A stretch of DNA of 64,000 nucleotides from an uncultured Methanomicrobiales archaeon (GCA_903832665.1 CAILCG010000018.1:62001-126000), one strand, 5' to 3'. Shown: positions 32,556-41,700, numbered from the stretch's first letter. The notes: a model not told the origin generated them from the letters alone. Program-made: numbers and translations.

Positions 32556-33677
32556 ATGGATCTAATCGAGGCAACGGAAGGGAAAACTCATTTTTACATC
32601 CCGGTTCAGGACAATACGACACAGTTTCCTCCCGGGTCTGCCCCGATCTTTTTCAACAAACGCATGGAACTGAACCGCGATGTTACCGTTCTGCTCCTCT
32701 CGATCCTCAAACCATCCGAGTATCTCGATGCCATGGGGGCAACCGGCATACGCGGAATGCGGGTGTTGAATGAATGCGGTATCCCGGTGACAATCAATGA
32801 CCGGGAAGCCGAAGCGATCGAACTGATCACGTACAACACAGACCGGGCAAACCTGCAAGTCGAGATTGTGCAGCGGGATGCCAATGCCCTGCTCTCGGAA
32901 CGGGCCTTCGATGCCGTGGATCTCGATCCATTCGGAACTCCTGCACTCGTGATTGATGCTGCGATAAAGGGTACGCGCAGGTTTCTCTCTGTCACGGCCA
33001 CCGATACCGCACCGCTCTGTGGTGCGCACCTGAAGGCAGGAATTCGGAGATATTTTGCCCGGCCGATGAATACTGAATACCACAGTGAAGTGGGTCTCCG
33101 GATCCTGCTCGGGTTTGTTGTCCGCGAGACACTCAAGTACGACCGGGGGATTGAGCCAACCTTCTGTTACGCCCGCGAGCATTTCGTGCGGCTCCACCTC
33201 CGGTTACTCCGCGGGGCCGGGTCGGCAGACAATACCCTTAAACAGATTGGCTTTATCCTCCAGTGCCCCAAATGCCCGTACCGCGAGGAACACCAGGGAA
33301 TGGTTCCTCCCACGGTCACCTGCCCTCACTGCCATGAACCGCTCAGTTATATCGGACCCCTGTGGCTGGGCAGCATCCAAAACCATGATACCCTTCTCCA
33401 GATGCAGGAGCAGTTGAAAATCATGGAACTCGGCACAAAAAAAGACATTGAGAAACTTATCAGCACGTGCCTCGAGGAACTGCCGACCTCATCATTCTAC
33501 GATTACCACCATATCGCAAAAATACTGAGAGTCTCGCCACCGGATATTACCATTGTTCTCGACCGGATCCGGGCTGAAGGATATGCAGCAACACGAACCC
33601 ATTTTTGCGGGTATGGGATCAAGACGGAAGCACCGCTTGCCATCATAAAGGCGGCTATTCACCCGGCATTTCAGTAA
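32556..33677 (+). CDS. trm1: tRNA (guanine-26,N2-N2) dimethyltransferase
   Basis: Makes m2,2G at position 26 of tRNA. From ATG 32556 the protein has 373 residues; the longer frame to 32520 covers the promoter. The N-terminal part includes EATEGKTHFYIP and VFFNKRMELNRD-type sequence, followed by the SAM site LDAMGATGIRGMRVLNE, the conserved LDPFGTP motif and CGAHLKAG. The C-terminal region has a zinc site with two Cys pairs (CPKC and CPHC, about 25 residues apart) and a final domain with the FYDYHHIAKILR helix. Confidence 0.94.
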   Translation: MDLIEATEGKTHFYIPVQDNTTQFPPGSAPIFFNKRMELNRDVTVLLLSILKPSEYLDAMGATGIRGMRVLNECGIPVTINDREAEAIELITYNTDRANLQVEIVQRDANALLSERAFDAVDLDPFGTPALVIDAAIKGTRRFLSVTATDTAPLCGAHLKAGIRRYFARPMNTEYHSEVGLRILLGFVVRETLKYDRGIEPTFCYAREHFVRLHLRLLRGAGSADNTLKQIGFILQCPKCPYREEHQGMVPPTVTCPHCHEPLSYIGPLWLGSIQNHDTLLQMQEQLKIMELGTKKDIEKLISTCLEELPTSSFYDYHHIAKILRVSPPDITIVLDRIRAEGYAATRTHFCGYGIKTEAPLAIIKAAIHPAFQ

Positions 33678-33694
33678 AAGACCGGATATTTAAT

Positions 33695-34724
33695 AAAAAA
33701 ACGCACGAAGTCAAAGACTTCGCACCCAAGCAATGAAAATTTTGCAACCGGAAAAAGAATTCCGGTTTTGTATTTTATCATCAGTGGTTTTTAAAAAATT
33801 TCATGGCAAATCCCGGCAGAAAAACTTCCTTTCCTCACCGGTTATGATTGAATACTGCGGGAAAATCCCCGGCTCATAACCAATCGTTCAGAAAAATTTC
33901 CGGAAACTGTGGACAAAGAATCCGTTATAAAAAAAATCTGAAAAATTTTTTCCGGCCGGTTCATGCGATCTTCTGTCAGGAATACAGCCGTTTCCCCTCG
34001 CGGTCGATCCCGACCAAGCGAGTCCGTTGAGGTGTCGTCTCAACTCCGGCAGGGTGGGCTTGCTGGGGATAGGATCTTGTGATGAGGGCGGATGGTTCCA
34101 TTCCCATGGTTGCGATGAACGGCCGCCGTCCCGGAAGGCGCCTCCAGGCGGATCAGATTTCCGGAAAATCTGCCGGTTGAAATCGATCCGTCACAGGTCC
34201 TGATCCAGGACTCCTGAATCCTGCCTATGGCAGTGACCCAAACGATCTAAACCTCACCACCCTCCCTTTTCGGCCCTCATAACGCTGTTGTTAGTTGCCT
34301 CTCCACTTCCCACCGGAGAACGCCCCTTAATTCCGGCCTTAATTCCGCGTTTTTCCGCATAGTTGCCTCCCGTATTGGAAAAATCGGGTAAACGGAGCCC
34401 CCTGCGGGCCCGGATTACTCCCCTGCAAAAAGCGGTAACTCTCCGACGGAGCGGCATTCTTCAGGGAGACATTGTGAGGGTTACCTCCTTGACCCCTTCG
34501 AGAGACTCTTACTTCCACCCATCCCCAGTGTAATCGTAGTTTTTTTTAGTCACTGGCGGTGGAAAAAGGAGTGTAAAAAATTTTAAGCACAAAAGAGCGA
34601 TCAACGGCTTCATTAAAATTTCCTACCCGGGCAAAATTAATTACGGAAGATTATTAAAAAAAATCCCGTACGGCCCGTAACAAAATTTTTCGAAACGGTA
34701 AAAAATTTCCGTACGAATCCCGAG
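33695..34724. repeat. Copy 1 of a ~1.02-kb non-coding repeated element
   Basis: The 1.2-kb gap between trm1 and a histidine kinase gene is filled by this unit. Over its whole length it aligns with the reverse complement of 61722-62740, roughly 80 percent identical by eye, with nearly equal length (1030 and 1019 bases). No frame is open through both copies; the longest one here (67 codons, 34254-34457, minus) is stopped early in copy 2. Shared features are A/T-rich ends, a hairpin with 10 paired bases around GATCCC (33997-34022), the tandem CCTTAATTCCGG block and the gene-like but frame-shifted middle. It may be a structured RNA locus or a non-autonomous mobile element. Confidence 0.8.
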
Positions 34725-34841
34725 AAAAAAAACGCAGGAGTCAAAGACTTCGCACCCAAGCAATGAAAATTTTGCAACCGGAAAAAGAATTCCGGTTTTG
34801 TATTTTACCATCAGTAATTTTTAAAAATTTTCATGACAAAT
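34725..34841. repeat. Truncated tandem second unit (117-bp direct repeat of the element's start)
   Basis: Positions 34725-34841 repeat 33695-33811 exactly 1030 bases later, with an uninterrupted identical run of 67 bases beginning at tcaaagacttcgcaccc. It is therefore the beginning of a second unit arranged head to tail and cut off after 117 bases, just before the histidine kinase stop codon region. Confidence 0.85.
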
Positions 34842-34887
34842 ACAAAAAAATGTTTTTCATGTTGGGGTAGGAATCCCAAATTCACCG

Positions 34888-35934
34888 TTATTGCGGAATT
34901 TGTTTAACAATCCTGAATGAACCTGCAGGTACGGTGATCTCAAATCGCACACCCTTACCCGGCGTGCCGGTTTCGGTGATAGTAAAACCGGATATCGCGA
35001 GGATCTCACGAACAAAGAACATACCAAACCCGATTTTTTTCCCGTTAACCCGTTGAAATAGTATTGGTTTGAGGGGGGGTGAGATGCCGCATCCATTATC
35101 TTCGTACACGATAATTGCATTTTCATTATCCGGTCTCCACCCCAGCGAGATCCGGGAAACGGTCATTCCGTGGCGGATTGAATTGTCGATCAACTGGGGG
35201 AAGATTTTCATAAGCTGCGGATCGCAGAAGAGTTCCAGCTCCCTGCAGGAAGGAGAGATGGTGATCTGAACACCGGCCGCATCAAAAGTTGTGAGGGCTC
35301 CCTGAAAAATCCGGTAAAGATTGATCCATCCCGGCGGATGTGTCGCGACATCCTTATACAGCGAAGTGAACGTGATAATTTTGTGTATTTTTTCGGTCGA
35401 ACCCAGAAGAATCCGTACAATACCCGGAGATTCGATCGTGCTCTTATCCTGCTCGATCAACGAGAGATAGCCATTTAATACCGTGAGCTGGTTGTTGATA
35501 TCGTGGCGGACAATGCTATTAAAGAGGTGAATACTGGTGATCGCCTGCCGGATAATTTTTTCCCCGTATTCCCCCGTACTGCTCTTCCCGATAATGCCCA
35601 TCGTGCCATCGGAACCTCCAAAATGCGAAGGCGAGATGAGTGCGGCCGTATGGATCATCCCATCCTTCCCGACCATGCGGAAATACGCGGGCTGATTTTT
35701 ATCCTGTATAGCGGGTCCAGCCATGGTACCGACACGGGAGTCATCCACAGGTGAGGCAAAGGTGGACAGGGGTCTGCCAACCATCTCCTCCGGGAGAAAA
35801 CCCAGGATCGCCGTGCTGCGGGAACTGACATAGGTAATTACTTCCCGGCTATCGAGCATAAAGAGGACATAATTAAGAGAATCTGCGAGATCATTACGCG
35901 AATTCTCATCGGAAGGGTCTGTCATGGGAATCAT
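34888..35934 (-). CDS. PAS-domain sensor histidine kinase
   Basis: A 348-residue cytoplasmic sensor. Residues ~18-130 form a PAS domain (LNYVLFMLDSREVITYVSSR, LGFLPEEMVGRPLSTF). The phosphoacceptor region is SIVRHDINNQLTVLNGYLSL, with the conserved His at about residue 143. The ATPase domain follows, with the N box QLIDNSIRHGM, G1 YEDNGCGIS and a G2-like GFGMFFVREIL. No transmembrane segment or receiver is attached, so it likely senses an intracellular signal and signals to a separate response regulator not seen here. Confidence 0.9.
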   Translation of the reverse strand: MIPMTDPSDENSRNDLADSLNYVLFMLDSREVITYVSSRSTAILGFLPEEMVGRPLSTFASPVDDSRVGTMAGPAIQDKNQPAYFRMVGKDGMIHTAALISPSHFGGSDGTMGIIGKSSTGEYGEKIIRQAITSIHLFNSIVRHDINNQLTVLNGYLSLIEQDKSTIESPGIVRILLGSTEKIHKIITFTSLYKDVATHPPGWINLYRIFQGALTTFDAAGVQITISPSCRELELFCDPQLMKIFPQLIDNSIRHGMTVSRISLGWRPDNENAIIVYEDNGCGISPPLKPILFQRVNGKKIGFGMFFVREILAISGFTITETGTPGKGVRFEITVPAGSFRIVKQIPQ

Positions 35935-36089
35935 CCATCAGGGGGAAGGTATTACAAAGAGCGGGAACGATTTCCCCGTTCCTCTGGAAAATATACCGCA
36001 AATCTCGTGAAAGAGAAGGATTGCGGGTAAATTATATTTTTCCAAATGATCTGAATAAAAAACGAGAAATGTGACCGGATTTCGCCGGG

Positions 36090-37202
36090 TTAATGCTCAA
36101 CAATGATCGTGAGGAGATCGCTGTCTACCAGGGTATGGGAAAGTCCAACCCGCTGCCCGGGGTGTTTGACTGATTTTCCCCAAACCCTTGAATACCGGAA
36201 CTTCTGGACAAATTCACGGTGAAGTTTGTTACAGACATCTTCTATTGTGCTTCCACTCCTGACAATGAGGGGTTCTTCAAGATCTGCATCTCCACCATGC
36301 GGTTTAAGATAAACCCGGATGAACCCGAGACTGTCATAGATCCCATCCTTGGTCTCTTCCAGATGATAACCGGCATGGGCCGAAATCATGAGTGGCGGGC
36401 TGCCGAAGCGTTTGGCTATGTCGTGTTCAATCTCCAGGTACCGTTCCTTGTCCACGAGATCCACTTTGTTCACAGCAATGAATGCCGGAATGTACACGCG
36501 GTTGCCCTGCACAGCATCAATGAGGTCATCCTGGGTAGCGTTCCCGCGAATCAGGATATCTGCATTCATCATCTTGCTTTCTGCAAGAATGGACCGCACT
36601 TCTTCGATATCGAGATCAAGGGTACCGACCGCGTTGAGCCGGATGCCGCCATGGGAGGATTTCTTGATAGTGATGTCCGGTTTGGGGACATTGATACGGA
36701 TTCCCGCATCGTAGAGTTCCTTGATAAGTACATCAAAATGCCGCTCGTTGAAAACGTCGACAAGAATGATGATGATGTCTGCCCCGCGGACAACGGCAAT
36801 AACTTCCTTGCCGCGTCCCTTTCCCATGGCAGCCCCGGCAATAAGACCGGGAATATCGAGCAGCTGAATCTTTGCCCCTTTATGCTCCAGCGCACCCGGA
36901 ACTACCGTGAGCGTGGTAAATGCGTACGCTGCAACGGCACTTTCGGTTCCGGTGAGTTTGTTTAAGAGCGTACTCTTACCAGTAGAAGGGAATCCCACAA
37001 GGACGGCTGTCGCATCCCCGGACTTTTTGACATTGTAGCCTTCGCCGCCCCCACCGGCTTTCATCGCGCGGTTGACCGCTTCGTCCCTCAGGCGGGCAAT
37101 CTTGGCCTTGACCCGTCCGATATGCTTGGAAGTAGCCTTGTTATACGGGGTTTTTACGAGCTCATCCTCGAGCTCTTTTATTTGTTCCTCAAGACTACTC
37201 AT
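36090..37202 (-). CDS. DRG/Rbg-family GTPase with TGS domain
   Basis: A 370-residue translational GTPase of the Obg-related DRG family, linked to ribosome-associated stress control in archaea and eukaryotes. An N-terminal helical segment precedes the GTP-binding domain with G1 VGFPSTGKSTLLNKLTG (~68-84), the switch I TTLTVVPGAL, G3 LLDIPGLIAGAA, and G4 VNKVD. An HTH-like insert (NERHFDVLIKELYDAG) is typical of DRG proteins. The C-terminal TGS domain includes VRSGSTIEDVCNKLHREF and ends in TIIVEH. Confidence 0.95.
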   Translation of the reverse strand: MSSLEEQIKELEDELVKTPYNKATSKHIGRVKAKIARLRDEAVNRAMKAGGGGEGYNVKKSGDATAVLVGFPSTGKSTLLNKLTGTESAVAAYAFTTLTVVPGALEHKGAKIQLLDIPGLIAGAAMGKGRGKEVIAVVRGADIIIILVDVFNERHFDVLIKELYDAGIRINVPKPDITIKKSSHGGIRLNAVGTLDLDIEEVRSILAESKMMNADILIRGNATQDDLIDAVQGNRVYIPAFIAVNKVDLVDKERYLEIEHDIAKRFGSPPLMISAHAGYHLEETKDGIYDSLGFIRVYLKPHGGDADLEEPLIVRSGSTIEDVCNKLHREFVQKFRYSRVWGKSVKHPGQRVGLSHTLVDSDLLTIIVEH

Positions 37203-37452
37203 TCCTATATCAATCGCCGTATGTCAAAGATATAGTTGTTTGTAGGACAACGATGCGGTTTGACAGGTCCTCACCAGATACTTGCGGGATTCGTCCGGAA
37301 TAGTAAGATTTCTTTCAAAACAGATCGGATGACGAATTCCTTTCATAATCGGACCTGTTTCGCCGGTTATGAAAGACTAATATGAGAATCGGTGAGACAA
37401 CGGACGTAATAAACTATAAGTAAAAATATCGCCCAAGTTATTGAGCAATTGT

Positions 37453-37527
37453 GCTGCTATAGTGTAGTCCGGCCAATCATGCGAGCCTCTCACGCTCGCG
37501 ACTGGGGTTCGAATCCCCATAGCAGCA
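37453..37527 (+). tRNA. tRNA-Glu(CTC)
   Basis: Cloverleaf with acceptor GCTGCTA/TAGCAGC and discriminator A, anticodon stem CGAGC/GCTCG, loop CTCTCAC with anticodon CTC, and T-arm GGGGTTCGAATCCCC. No intron; CCA is not encoded. The preceding 250 bases (37203-37452) carry only promoter-like A/T-rich DNA. Confidence 0.95.
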
Positions 37528-37592
37528 TCCGGTTTTCGTTGATTCAAAAAATCCTGGGAACTTCAGGTTACTAAAAAAAAAAGAGACCATAT

Positions 37593-37985
37593 ATGACTGA
37601 CAGTGCAGAATTTGATCTAATCAGGCGAAAGCACCACTATCGGTGCTCCATATGCCGGCAGCCTGAGAAAGTTACCGGCACCCTTTTGCCGGTGAAAGGA
37701 AAGGCACCAGAGGGAGATGCGGTTTATCCTTACCCAGTCTGCCCGGATCACCATGCAAGATACATGCAGGGGTTCTTTACCGGTATTGAATTGAAAAAGA
37801 TCGGTATTTCTGTCGAGGAGTACCGGATCATCTTAGCAGAAATTACTGCCGACCGGGAAGATGGAGACGGCTTGTCCGCGGCAGAAAAAGGCTCCCTTGC
37901 CAAGGAAGAGACCATAAAGAAGATACAGAAAGCACAGAAGATGAAGATACCAAAAGTGCACTCAGATTATAAGAAGGATATCTGA
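37593..37985 (+). CDS. Small HNH-like zinc-binding protein
   Basis: A 130-residue protein with an N-terminal zinc site: CSICRQPEK (~18-26) and, after a proline-rich loop, CPDHHARYMQGF (~50-61). The pattern CxxC...CxxHH resembles the metal part of HNH endonuclease-like proteins, but the catalytic His-Asn-His of an active nuclease is not clearly complete. The C-terminal half is highly charged and probably helical (EETIKKIQKAQKMKIPK). The activity is unknown; nucleic-acid binding is an inference from the basic tail. Confidence 0.6.
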   Translation: MTDSAEFDLIRRKHHYRCSICRQPEKVTGTLLPVKGKAPEGDAVYPYPVCPDHHARYMQGFFTGIELKKIGISVEEYRIILAEITADREDGDGLSAAEKGSLAKEETIKKIQKAQKMKIPKVHSDYKKDI

Positions 37986-38064
37986 TTTGCCCATCCTTTT
38001 TAACCTGGCTTTCCCAGCAATACGGGGAATTTGGCAGGCCGGTAATTTTTTTAAAACCCCGGGT

Positions 38065-38253
38065 TCACATTGCCCGCCATCGCTTCACGACGATGTCACT
38101 GCCTTTCTTCTTGATTTCCACCTTGATCTTTCCTTCCTTGTAATTCACTTCAAAGATACCGAACTTTTTTGCATCCACAAGACGCTCGAGTTTTTGCAGA
38201 TCCGTCCTCATCATTCGCTTAAAATCGTCCCCTTCGTAAATTATTTTGACCAT
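38065..38253 (-). CDS. Small basic hypothetical protein
   Basis: A 62-residue protein with a mixed alpha/beta pattern (MVKIIYEGDDFKRMMRTDLQ, then a Lys-rich strand pair VNYKEGKIKVEIKKKG). No family is recognised. It is convergent with the zinc-binding protein gene and has typical codon use. Its small size, high charge and regular strand pattern suggest a compact nucleic-acid-associated or regulatory fold. Confidence 0.5.
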   Translation of the reverse strand: MVKIIYEGDDFKRMMRTDLQKLERLVDAKKFGIFEVNYKEGKIKVEIKKKGSDIVVKRWRAM

Positions 38254-38422
38254 TTTGTCCTACCTCCCAATGATTCTCAATGGTTCAACATACGTATCAA
38301 TCTTCTGTGACTCAATCTTCTGACCGAATCTCATCCCCTGGAAACCAATTGTCCCGATAATTCAGCCTTTTTATGAGGAAACATTAAATATCGTATCCCA
38401 GCATATGCCTATACGAGGAGTT

Positions 38423-38818
38423 ATGAGCAGGGAGAAGATCAAAGTCCCCGGAAAGGTATACGAAGAATTGGTTGTCCTTCAGAAAGAGATCCATTTTACC
38501 CAGGATCACGAAGACACCATCAAGAAAGCTGAAGATCGCGGATACATGAACGCAGCGAACTGGATCCGCCAGAATGAGCGGGCGTACAAGATCGGATTTG
38601 CCTGGGGTTTCGAATCGGATGGCAGTGAAGCTCCCCAGGGCACCCTCAGGGATATCCCGGAACGCGAAGCACCCGCCCCGAGGCGCACAATCTCCCGGCC
38701 CGCAACCATGCAACCCCGCTCCGGTGGCAAAAGTTCCGGCGGTAAAAAATCGTCAGGCTCGGGCAACTCCGGCGGAATTATTGCAGGAATCAAAAACTGG
38801 CTGGATAAATATTTTTAA
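38423..38818 (+). CDS. Hypothetical protein with Gly/Ser-rich linker and C-terminal helix
   Basis: The start at ATG 38423 gives 131 residues (MSREKIKVPG...); six extra residues exist upstream. The N-terminal ~70 residues are helical and charged (YEELVVLQKEIHFTQDHEDTI, NAANWIRQNERAYKIGFAWG), the middle (about 80-112) is a flexible Pro/Gly/Ser stretch (RSGGKSSGGKKSSGSGNSGG), and the last 15 residues form an amphipathic helix IIAGIKNWLDKYF. No family is recognised. The architecture is like a protein with a tethered C-terminal targeting or interaction helix. Confidence 0.55.
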   Translation: MSREKIKVPGKVYEELVVLQKEIHFTQDHEDTIKKAEDRGYMNAANWIRQNERAYKIGFAWGFESDGSEAPQGTLRDIPEREAPAPRRTISRPATMQPRSGGKSSGGKKSSGSGNSGGIIAGIKNWLDKYF

Positions 38819-39018
38819 ATTATCCTTTTTTAATACCGCGAATTGCCGGTATCAGGTTATCCCGGTAATGATAAGCCGTATGAATATCGCCGTCATTACA
38901 TAGGGTATACGAAATTTTAGTGTTTGCAAAAGCGAACCAAGAATTGTGATAACGGAATAATTCAGAGCACGCATGTTTATCCAAGGTCAACATAATAATT
39001 GATGAGGAACACGATACC

Positions 39019-39366
39019 ATGGCTCGGGAATTATCAGAACGGGATATTGAGATATTAAAAAAACTTGCACCGGAATGTGGAGATCTCACCTGCTCAGGAT
39101 CCGGGCATATGTTCCACTCGATTCTCCCGCCGGTCTCTAACCATTTTGCCGAAGACAGCACAGATTTTATCCAGCGGATCTCGCGTCTGACCGATGAGGA
39201 ACTGACCTACCTGACCGATCTGATCCAGAAAGGTGAAGAGGGGATGGGTTGCCTGCCGGTCGAGGATGTTGAAGCGTTTGTACACCTTGTGCATGACCGG
39301 CTTTCCGAAGAGATCGCCCGGAAAGTTATCTCGGCCTATGAGTCCGGCTACGAATGCGATCATTGA
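39019..39366 (+). CDS. Hypothetical protein with conserved-looking Cys residues
   Basis: A 115-residue soluble, acidic and mostly helical protein (ELSERDIEILKKLAPECGDL, DSTDFIQRISRLTDEELTYL, VHLVHDRLSEEIARKVISAYESG). Cysteines occur at ECGDLTCSGSGH and in the C-terminal CDH, which could hold a metal but is not a recognised motif. It directly precedes the HEAT-repeat protein gene (21 bases), so the two may be co-expressed. Confidence 0.5.
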   Translation: MARELSERDIEILKKLAPECGDLTCSGSGHMFHSILPPVSNHFAEDSTDFIQRISRLTDEELTYLTDLIQKGEEGMGCLPVEDVEAFVHLVHDRLSEEIARKVISAYESGYECDH

Positions 39367-39387
39367 CCGGCTGATACCCATCCAATT

Positions 39388-39858
39388 ATGAAAGACATTA
39401 CCTCCCTCGTCACTGATCTCCACGCCCCCACGATAAAAAAACGCCAGGCGGCCGCAGTGGAACTGGGAAAATCCGGCAATCTTCAGGCTATCGGGCCACT
39501 GGCTGCTGCTCTTACGGACCCCCATCCTGACGTTCGTGGTGCGATTGTACAGGCTCTCGGCAGGCTTGGCGATTCAGATGCTGTCCCGGCCCTCATAAAA
39601 GCACTCGGGGATACGGAACCGAATATCCGCTGTGCAGCCATTGCAGCGCTCGGAAAGATCAAAGACCGTGCGGCAGTCGATCCTCTTATGAATTGCGTGA
39701 AGGATAAGGATATTACCGTCAGAACGGGTGCCGCTGAAGTGCTCGGAAAACTGGGTGACAGACGAGCGGTTATTCCGCTTACCTCACTCCTTGAAGACCC
39801 CTTTGAAGAGGTTCGTAATTCAGCCCGGGCTGCAATCGTCAGGCTTACAAAAAAATAA
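39388..39858 (+). CDS. HEAT-repeat (PBS lyase-type) protein
   Basis: A 156-residue protein built from about five 31-residue HEAT-like repeats of the PBS-lyase type, each with an A(A/V)xALGKxG(D/S)xxAVxPL pattern, for example VRGAIVQALGRLGDSDAV, IRCAAIAALGKIKDRAAV and VRTGAAEVLGKLGDRRAV. Such short repeats form curved interaction surfaces. No catalytic motif is seen. In methanogens proteins of this kind are often next to signalling or metalloprotein genes; here the neighbour is the uncharacterised 115-residue protein. Confidence 0.85.
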   Translation: MKDITSLVTDLHAPTIKKRQAAAVELGKSGNLQAIGPLAAALTDPHPDVRGAIVQALGRLGDSDAVPALIKALGDTEPNIRCAAIAALGKIKDRAAVDPLMNCVKDKDITVRTGAAEVLGKLGDRRAVIPLTSLLEDPFEEVRNSARAAIVRLTKK

Positions 39859-40001
39859 TCTCCTGCGTCCGTCACCTGATCAAAACAGGTGCAGGAAAAA
39901 ACGAACCCGAAGTCTACTGTTTCATTAGCGCAGGTCCGTTAATCCGATATGAGAATATTTATTCACATCCGCACAAATCACTGGTTTAAGAGGGAAATTC
40001 A

Positions 40002-40910
40002 TTGGATGAGATCATTGCGGCAGAGAACCTGAGGAAAACATATGATAATCTGACCGCTGTCGATGGCATCTCCTTTGTGGTCAGGAAAGGTGAGGTCTTT
40101 GGTTTCCTGGGCCCGAACGGGGCAGGCAAGACCACGACGATGAAGATGATCGCCTGTGTCTCGCCAAGGACATCCGGCGTGCTTCGCGTGTTTGGACAGG
40201 ATCCAGCGCAGCAACCGGCAGAGATTAAGCATCGTCTCGGAGTTGTTCCGCAGGAGACCAATCTCGACCCGGACTTCACCAGTTTTGGAAATCTTGTTAC
40301 TTATTCAGGCTATTTCGACATCCCGGCACATACCGCGGAGAAGAAGGCCGATGAATTGCTCGAGTTTGTCCAGCTGCAGGAGAAACGTAATGTTGAGGTG
40401 GAGAAACTATCCGGCGGAATGAAACGGCGGCTGATTCTCGCCCGGGCACTGGTGAACAGCCCCGATCTTCTCATCCTGGATGAACCTACCATAGGTCTCG
40501 ATCCCCAGGCCCGTCATCTGATCTGGGAAAAACTTAAAACCCTCCAGGCGCAGGGAAATACCATTGTCCTGACAACGCATTACCTTGATGAAGCGGCCCG
40601 GCTCTGCGACCGGCTCGTGATTATGGATCACGGCAAAATACTTGTCGAGGGATCGCCATCAGACCTGGTAAAGCAGCACGTTGGCGAGGAAATTGTGGAA
40701 GTGGAGAAGAGTGCTGAAGTGCTTGCCTGCCTTACAGAACGCAGTATCCCGCACGAAATGACCGGTGATACGGTCCAGATTGCGACGGATTCATCGCGGG
40801 AGATCGTAAAGATCCTGCTCGAATCCTGCCAGCCAAAAAAGATGCTCACCCGCCCGGCAACACTTGAAGATGTATTTTTAAAACTGACCGGGAGGACCCT
40901 GCGGGAATAA
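40002..40910 (+). CDS. ABC exporter ATPase subunit (drug-resistance/DrrA type)
   Basis: A 302-residue ABC ATPase starting at TTG 40002. Walker A GPNGAGKTTTMKM lies at about residues 35-47, the Q loop PQETN near 78, the signature LSGGMKRRL at ~129, Walker B LLILDEPTIGLDPQ at ~148, and the switch His in TTHYLDEA at ~184. A C-terminal part follows with ATLEDVFLKLTGR, typical of the DrrA-like subfamily that works with an ABC-2 permease. The permease gene starts four bases after the stop. The exported substrate is unknown; a second, PadR-controlled exporter of this type lies at 54.6-56.3 kb. Confidence 0.93.
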   Translation: MDEIIAAENLRKTYDNLTAVDGISFVVRKGEVFGFLGPNGAGKTTTMKMIACVSPRTSGVLRVFGQDPAQQPAEIKHRLGVVPQETNLDPDFTSFGNLVTYSGYFDIPAHTAEKKADELLEFVQLQEKRNVEVEKLSGGMKRRLILARALVNSPDLLILDEPTIGLDPQARHLIWEKLKTLQAQGNTIVLTTHYLDEAARLCDRLVIMDHGKILVEGSPSDLVKQHVGEEIVEVEKSAEVLACLTERSIPHEMTGDTVQIATDSSREIVKILLESCQPKKMLTRPATLEDVFLKLTGRTLRE

Positions 40911-40914
40911 CATC

Positions 40915-41700
40915 ATGCTGCATCTTTTTTCCGTACCCACGATCTCCAGAAGGGCCGGACGGGTCTGGTACCGCAATCTCGTGGTATTTTTCCGGACCTG
41001 GAAAGTGAACTTCTTCCCCCCGTTCATCGATGCCCTGCTCTATCTTTTTGCCATCGGTATGGGAATCGGCACCTATATCAAAGAAGTAGACGACGTCCCG
41101 TATATCAATTTCATTGCTCCCGCAATACTTGCGATATCCGTCATGAATTCAGCATTCTTTGAATGCACGTACGGTTCCTATGTCCGGATGTATTACCAGA
41201 AAAGTTTTGATGCCATGATTGCCACACCCCTCTCAATCGAAGATGTGATAGCGGGTGAATTACTCTGGGGAGCAACCCGCAGCGTGATGTACGTAGCGAT
41301 CATGCTCCCGGTTCTCGTGGCATTCGGGGTAATCTCACTTCCCTTGTCGCTGCTGGCCCTCCCGCTTGCATTCCTTGGCGGGCTGATGTTTGCCGGAATC
41401 GGTATGTGCATTACGGCAATAACGCCCAGCATTGACTCGCTGAACTATCCGATGTTTCTCTTCATTACACCGATGATGTTCTTCTCGGGCACTTTCTTTC
41501 CCCTTGCCCTGCTGCCCGCCGCATTCCAGTATATCGCCGTTGCCGTCTTACCCCTTACACACATCGTTGCCATTATGCGGATGTTCACCCTGCCCGCCCT
41601 CTCGTGGACGATACTGCTCCATATCGCATGGATCGCAGCAGTGACGATGATTTTTTGCGTGATGTCGATCAACCTGATGAAAAAACGGCTTATTGTATAG
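40915..41700 (+). CDS. ABC-2 type exporter permease
   Basis: A 261-residue membrane protein with six hydrophobic segments, beginning after a cytoplasmic N-terminus (ISRRAGRVWYRNLVVFFRTW). Visible are the N-terminal helix LLYLFAIGMGIGTYI, the NSAFFECTYGSYVRMYYQKSF loop and the C-terminal half with MFLFITPMMFFSGTFFPLALLP and HIVAIMRMF. This is the membrane partner of the preceding ATPase. Confidence 0.93.
   Translation: MLHLFSVPTISRRAGRVWYRNLVVFFRTWKVNFFPPFIDALLYLFAIGMGIGTYIKEVDDVPYINFIAPAILAISVMNSAFFECTYGSYVRMYYQKSFDAMIATPLSIEDVIAGELLWGATRSVMYVAIMLPVLVAFGVISLPLSLLALPLAFLGGLMFAGIGMCITAITPSIDSLNYPMFLFITPMMFFSGTFFPLALLPAAFQYIAVAVLPLTHIVAIMRMFTLPALSWTILLHIAWIAAVTMIFCVMSINLMKKRLIV

Noticed and set aside
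33695-34724. Group II intron or RNase P RNA in the 1.02-kb element
   Set aside because: No domain V-like hairpin and no conserved RNase P core words (such as GAGGAAAGTC) were seen.
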